The notes under the pieces are model-generated. The model searched no databases. It was not told the DNA's origin and saw only the letters and a program-made list of their open reading frames with translations. Source: an uncultured Acidobacteriota bacterium (GTDB lineage: Bacteria; Acidobacteriota; Thermoanaerobaculia; UBA5066). From it: a stretch of DNA of 6,410 bases. Location: the NCBI GenBank assembly GCA_937902605.1, contig CALFNC010000269.1, positions 1 through 6,410 of the forward strand. The letters run 5' to 3'. Positions 5,436 through 6,410 of this stretch are shown one piece after another; positions within the stretch are counted from its first letter, which is position 1; every line of letters begins with the position of its first letter. Made by a program: the position numbers and the translations under genes.

Positions 5436-6410
5436 AAGTAGACTGGTCTCCATCAGAAAGAAAGCGTGACACCACTCGATCCGGGACGCCATTATCGACG
5501 ATAACGCGGGGGACCCGGGGACCCACGCCGCAGAGGATCTCCCATGAGACCGTCCCGGCGGCCTCGGCAAGCTCCTCGACGCCGAGGCGGGTTCCGTCCT
5601 GCGTGCCGAAGAACACGACCTCGTCCCCGTGCCTCGGAGGCCGTTCGAGGCCCGTCGCGTCGACCGCCGTCAGGTCCATCGCGATCCTCCCGGCGATGGG
5701 ACAGCGCGTCCCCCGAATCAGCACCGTCCCCCTCGCCGACAGGGACCTCGGGACGCCGTCCGCGTAGCCTGCCGGCACGATCGCGAGCGTCGTCGTCCGC
5801 GCCGCGACGAACGAGCCACAGTAGCCGACCCGGGTCCCCGCAGGGACCGTCTTGACCTGGTCGACGACGGACCGGAATGACATCACGTCCTCGAGGTCCT
5901 CCCCCGGCAGGCCCGGGAAGCGGGTGAAGAGGGCGAGACCCGGGCGGACGCGCGAGGGCGGCCGGAGACCGGCCGGCCAGGTGGGCGGGAGGAGGGTCCC
6001 CGCGCTGTTGGCGACGTGGAGCGTGGCCGGACGGATCCCTCGGGCGTCGAAGCCCTCGATCATCCGGGCGAACGTCGCCACCTGCTCCGCGGTCTGCGTC
6101 GACTCTGGATCGTCGGCCGACGCGAAGTTCTGGAACGCCCCTTCCACCCGAAGCTCGGGGGAGCCGAGCAAGCGGTCGGCCAGGGCTTCGACGTCCTCGG
6201 GCCGGAAGCCGAGGCGGGTCATTCCCGTATCGAGCTTGAGGTGGACGGGAAGGACCTTCCCCAAGGCCCGGGCGAAGCTCCCGAGGGAGGCCAGCGTCTC
6301 GAACGAGTGGAGGTTTCCCGTGAGGCCGAACCGGACGAGGGCCGGGAGGTGCCCGGCTCCGATCCACCCCATTACGAGGATCTCGGCAGCGATCCCCGCC
6401 CTGCGCAGCT
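5422..6410 (-). CDS. alr: Alanine racemase (5' end beyond the window)
   Basis: This PLP-dependent cytosolic enzyme interconverts L- and D-alanine, supplying D-Ala for peptidoglycan. The 328 visible residues are the C-terminal part. The frame is open to the window edge, with LRRAGIAAEILVMG as the first residues, so the ATG at 6372 is internal. The missing part, probably 50-70 residues, should hold the PLP-binding lysine. Visible motifs are KLDTGMTRLGF on the barrel, the catalytic Tyr of VGYCGSF (codon 5823-5821), PAGYADGVPR, and the conserved Met-Asp of GRIAMD in the C-terminal beta domain, then WEILCGVGPRVPRV. The last motif has Pro where Geobacillus stearothermophilus Alr has Tyr354 (ISYRVPR), a position that varies in the family. 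The final 18 or so residues are not conserved-looking and overlap the start of mlaE. It is the first gene of this operon within view; its promoter is outside. Confidence 0.95.
   Translation of the reverse strand, partial: LRRAGIAAEILVMGWIGAGHLPALVRFGLTGNLHSFETLASLGSFARALGKVLPVHLKLDTGMTRLGFRPEDVEALADRLLGSPELRVEGAFQNFASADDPESTQTAEQVATFARMIEGFDARGIRPATLHVANSAGTLLPPTWPAGLRPPSRVRPGLALFTRFPGLPGEDLEDVMSFRSVVDQVKTVPAGTRVGYCGSFVAARTTTLAIVPAGYADGVPRSLSARGTVLIRGTRCPIAGRIAMDLTAVDATGLERPPRHGDEVVFFGTQDGTRLGVEELAEAAGTVSWEILCGVGPRVPRVIVDNGVPDRVVSRFLSDGDQSTYAFS

Noticed and set aside
5508..5524. Tandem GGGGACCC-like repeat near the end of alr
   Set aside because: Only two copies, explained by the Gly-Pro-Arg-Val-Pro-Arg codons of the conserved Alr motif.
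5454..5570. N-terminal extension of MlaE to an in-frame ATG at 5570 (300 aa)
   Set aside because: The extra residues lie inside the alr coding region and look like no MlaE N-terminus; the downstream ATGs give the normal family length.
5422..6372. Treating alr as complete from the ATG at 6372
   Set aside because: Conserved Alr sequence (LRRAGIAAEILV) continues in frame upstream of that Met to the window edge, and the PLP-lysine segment is missing, so the gene is cut by the window.

Overview
The window is a GC-rich (by eye about two thirds G+C), gene-dense piece of a Gram-negative (diderm) bacterial chromosome. The lineage cannot be fixed from sequence alone. Acidobacteriota-like or deltaproteobacterium-like groups are plausible because the purC is the long form and MlaD appears to carry its own outer-membrane barrel, but this is inference. 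Bases 1-29 are not biological: they match the Illumina TruSeq read-2 adapter, so the left edge is the untrimmed end of an assembled contig, probably metagenomic.

Layout: 1-29 adapter; 30-103 a possible, contig-truncated gene start on the minus strand; 104-160 a short divergent spacer; 161-1072 purC (SAICAR synthase, purine synthesis) on the plus strand. After a 4-bp gap everything else lies on the minus strand. In transcription order this is alr (alanine racemase, 5' end outside the window), mlaE (lipid permease), mlaF (ABC ATPase), mlaD (MCE-domain lipid transporter) and radA (recombination ATPase). All four junctions in this set overlap, so it reads as one translationally coupled operon. 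purC and radA converge tail to tail.

Functionally, mlaE-mlaF-mlaD encode a complete inner-membrane MCE lipid-transport core. MlaD is the notable protein. It has one N-terminal membrane anchor, one MCE domain, about 165 residues of predicted helix, and then about 180 residues with the strand pattern of an outer-membrane beta-barrel. This suggests one polypeptide spanning the envelope. It would explain why no mlaC (periplasmic shuttle), mlaA (outer-membrane lipoprotein) or mlaB lies in this cluster. alr supplies D-alanine for peptidoglycan, so its coupling to the lipid system is an envelope theme. radA and purC look like ordinary housekeeping neighbours. No RNA genes, CRISPR arrays, insertion sequences or convincing terminators were seen.
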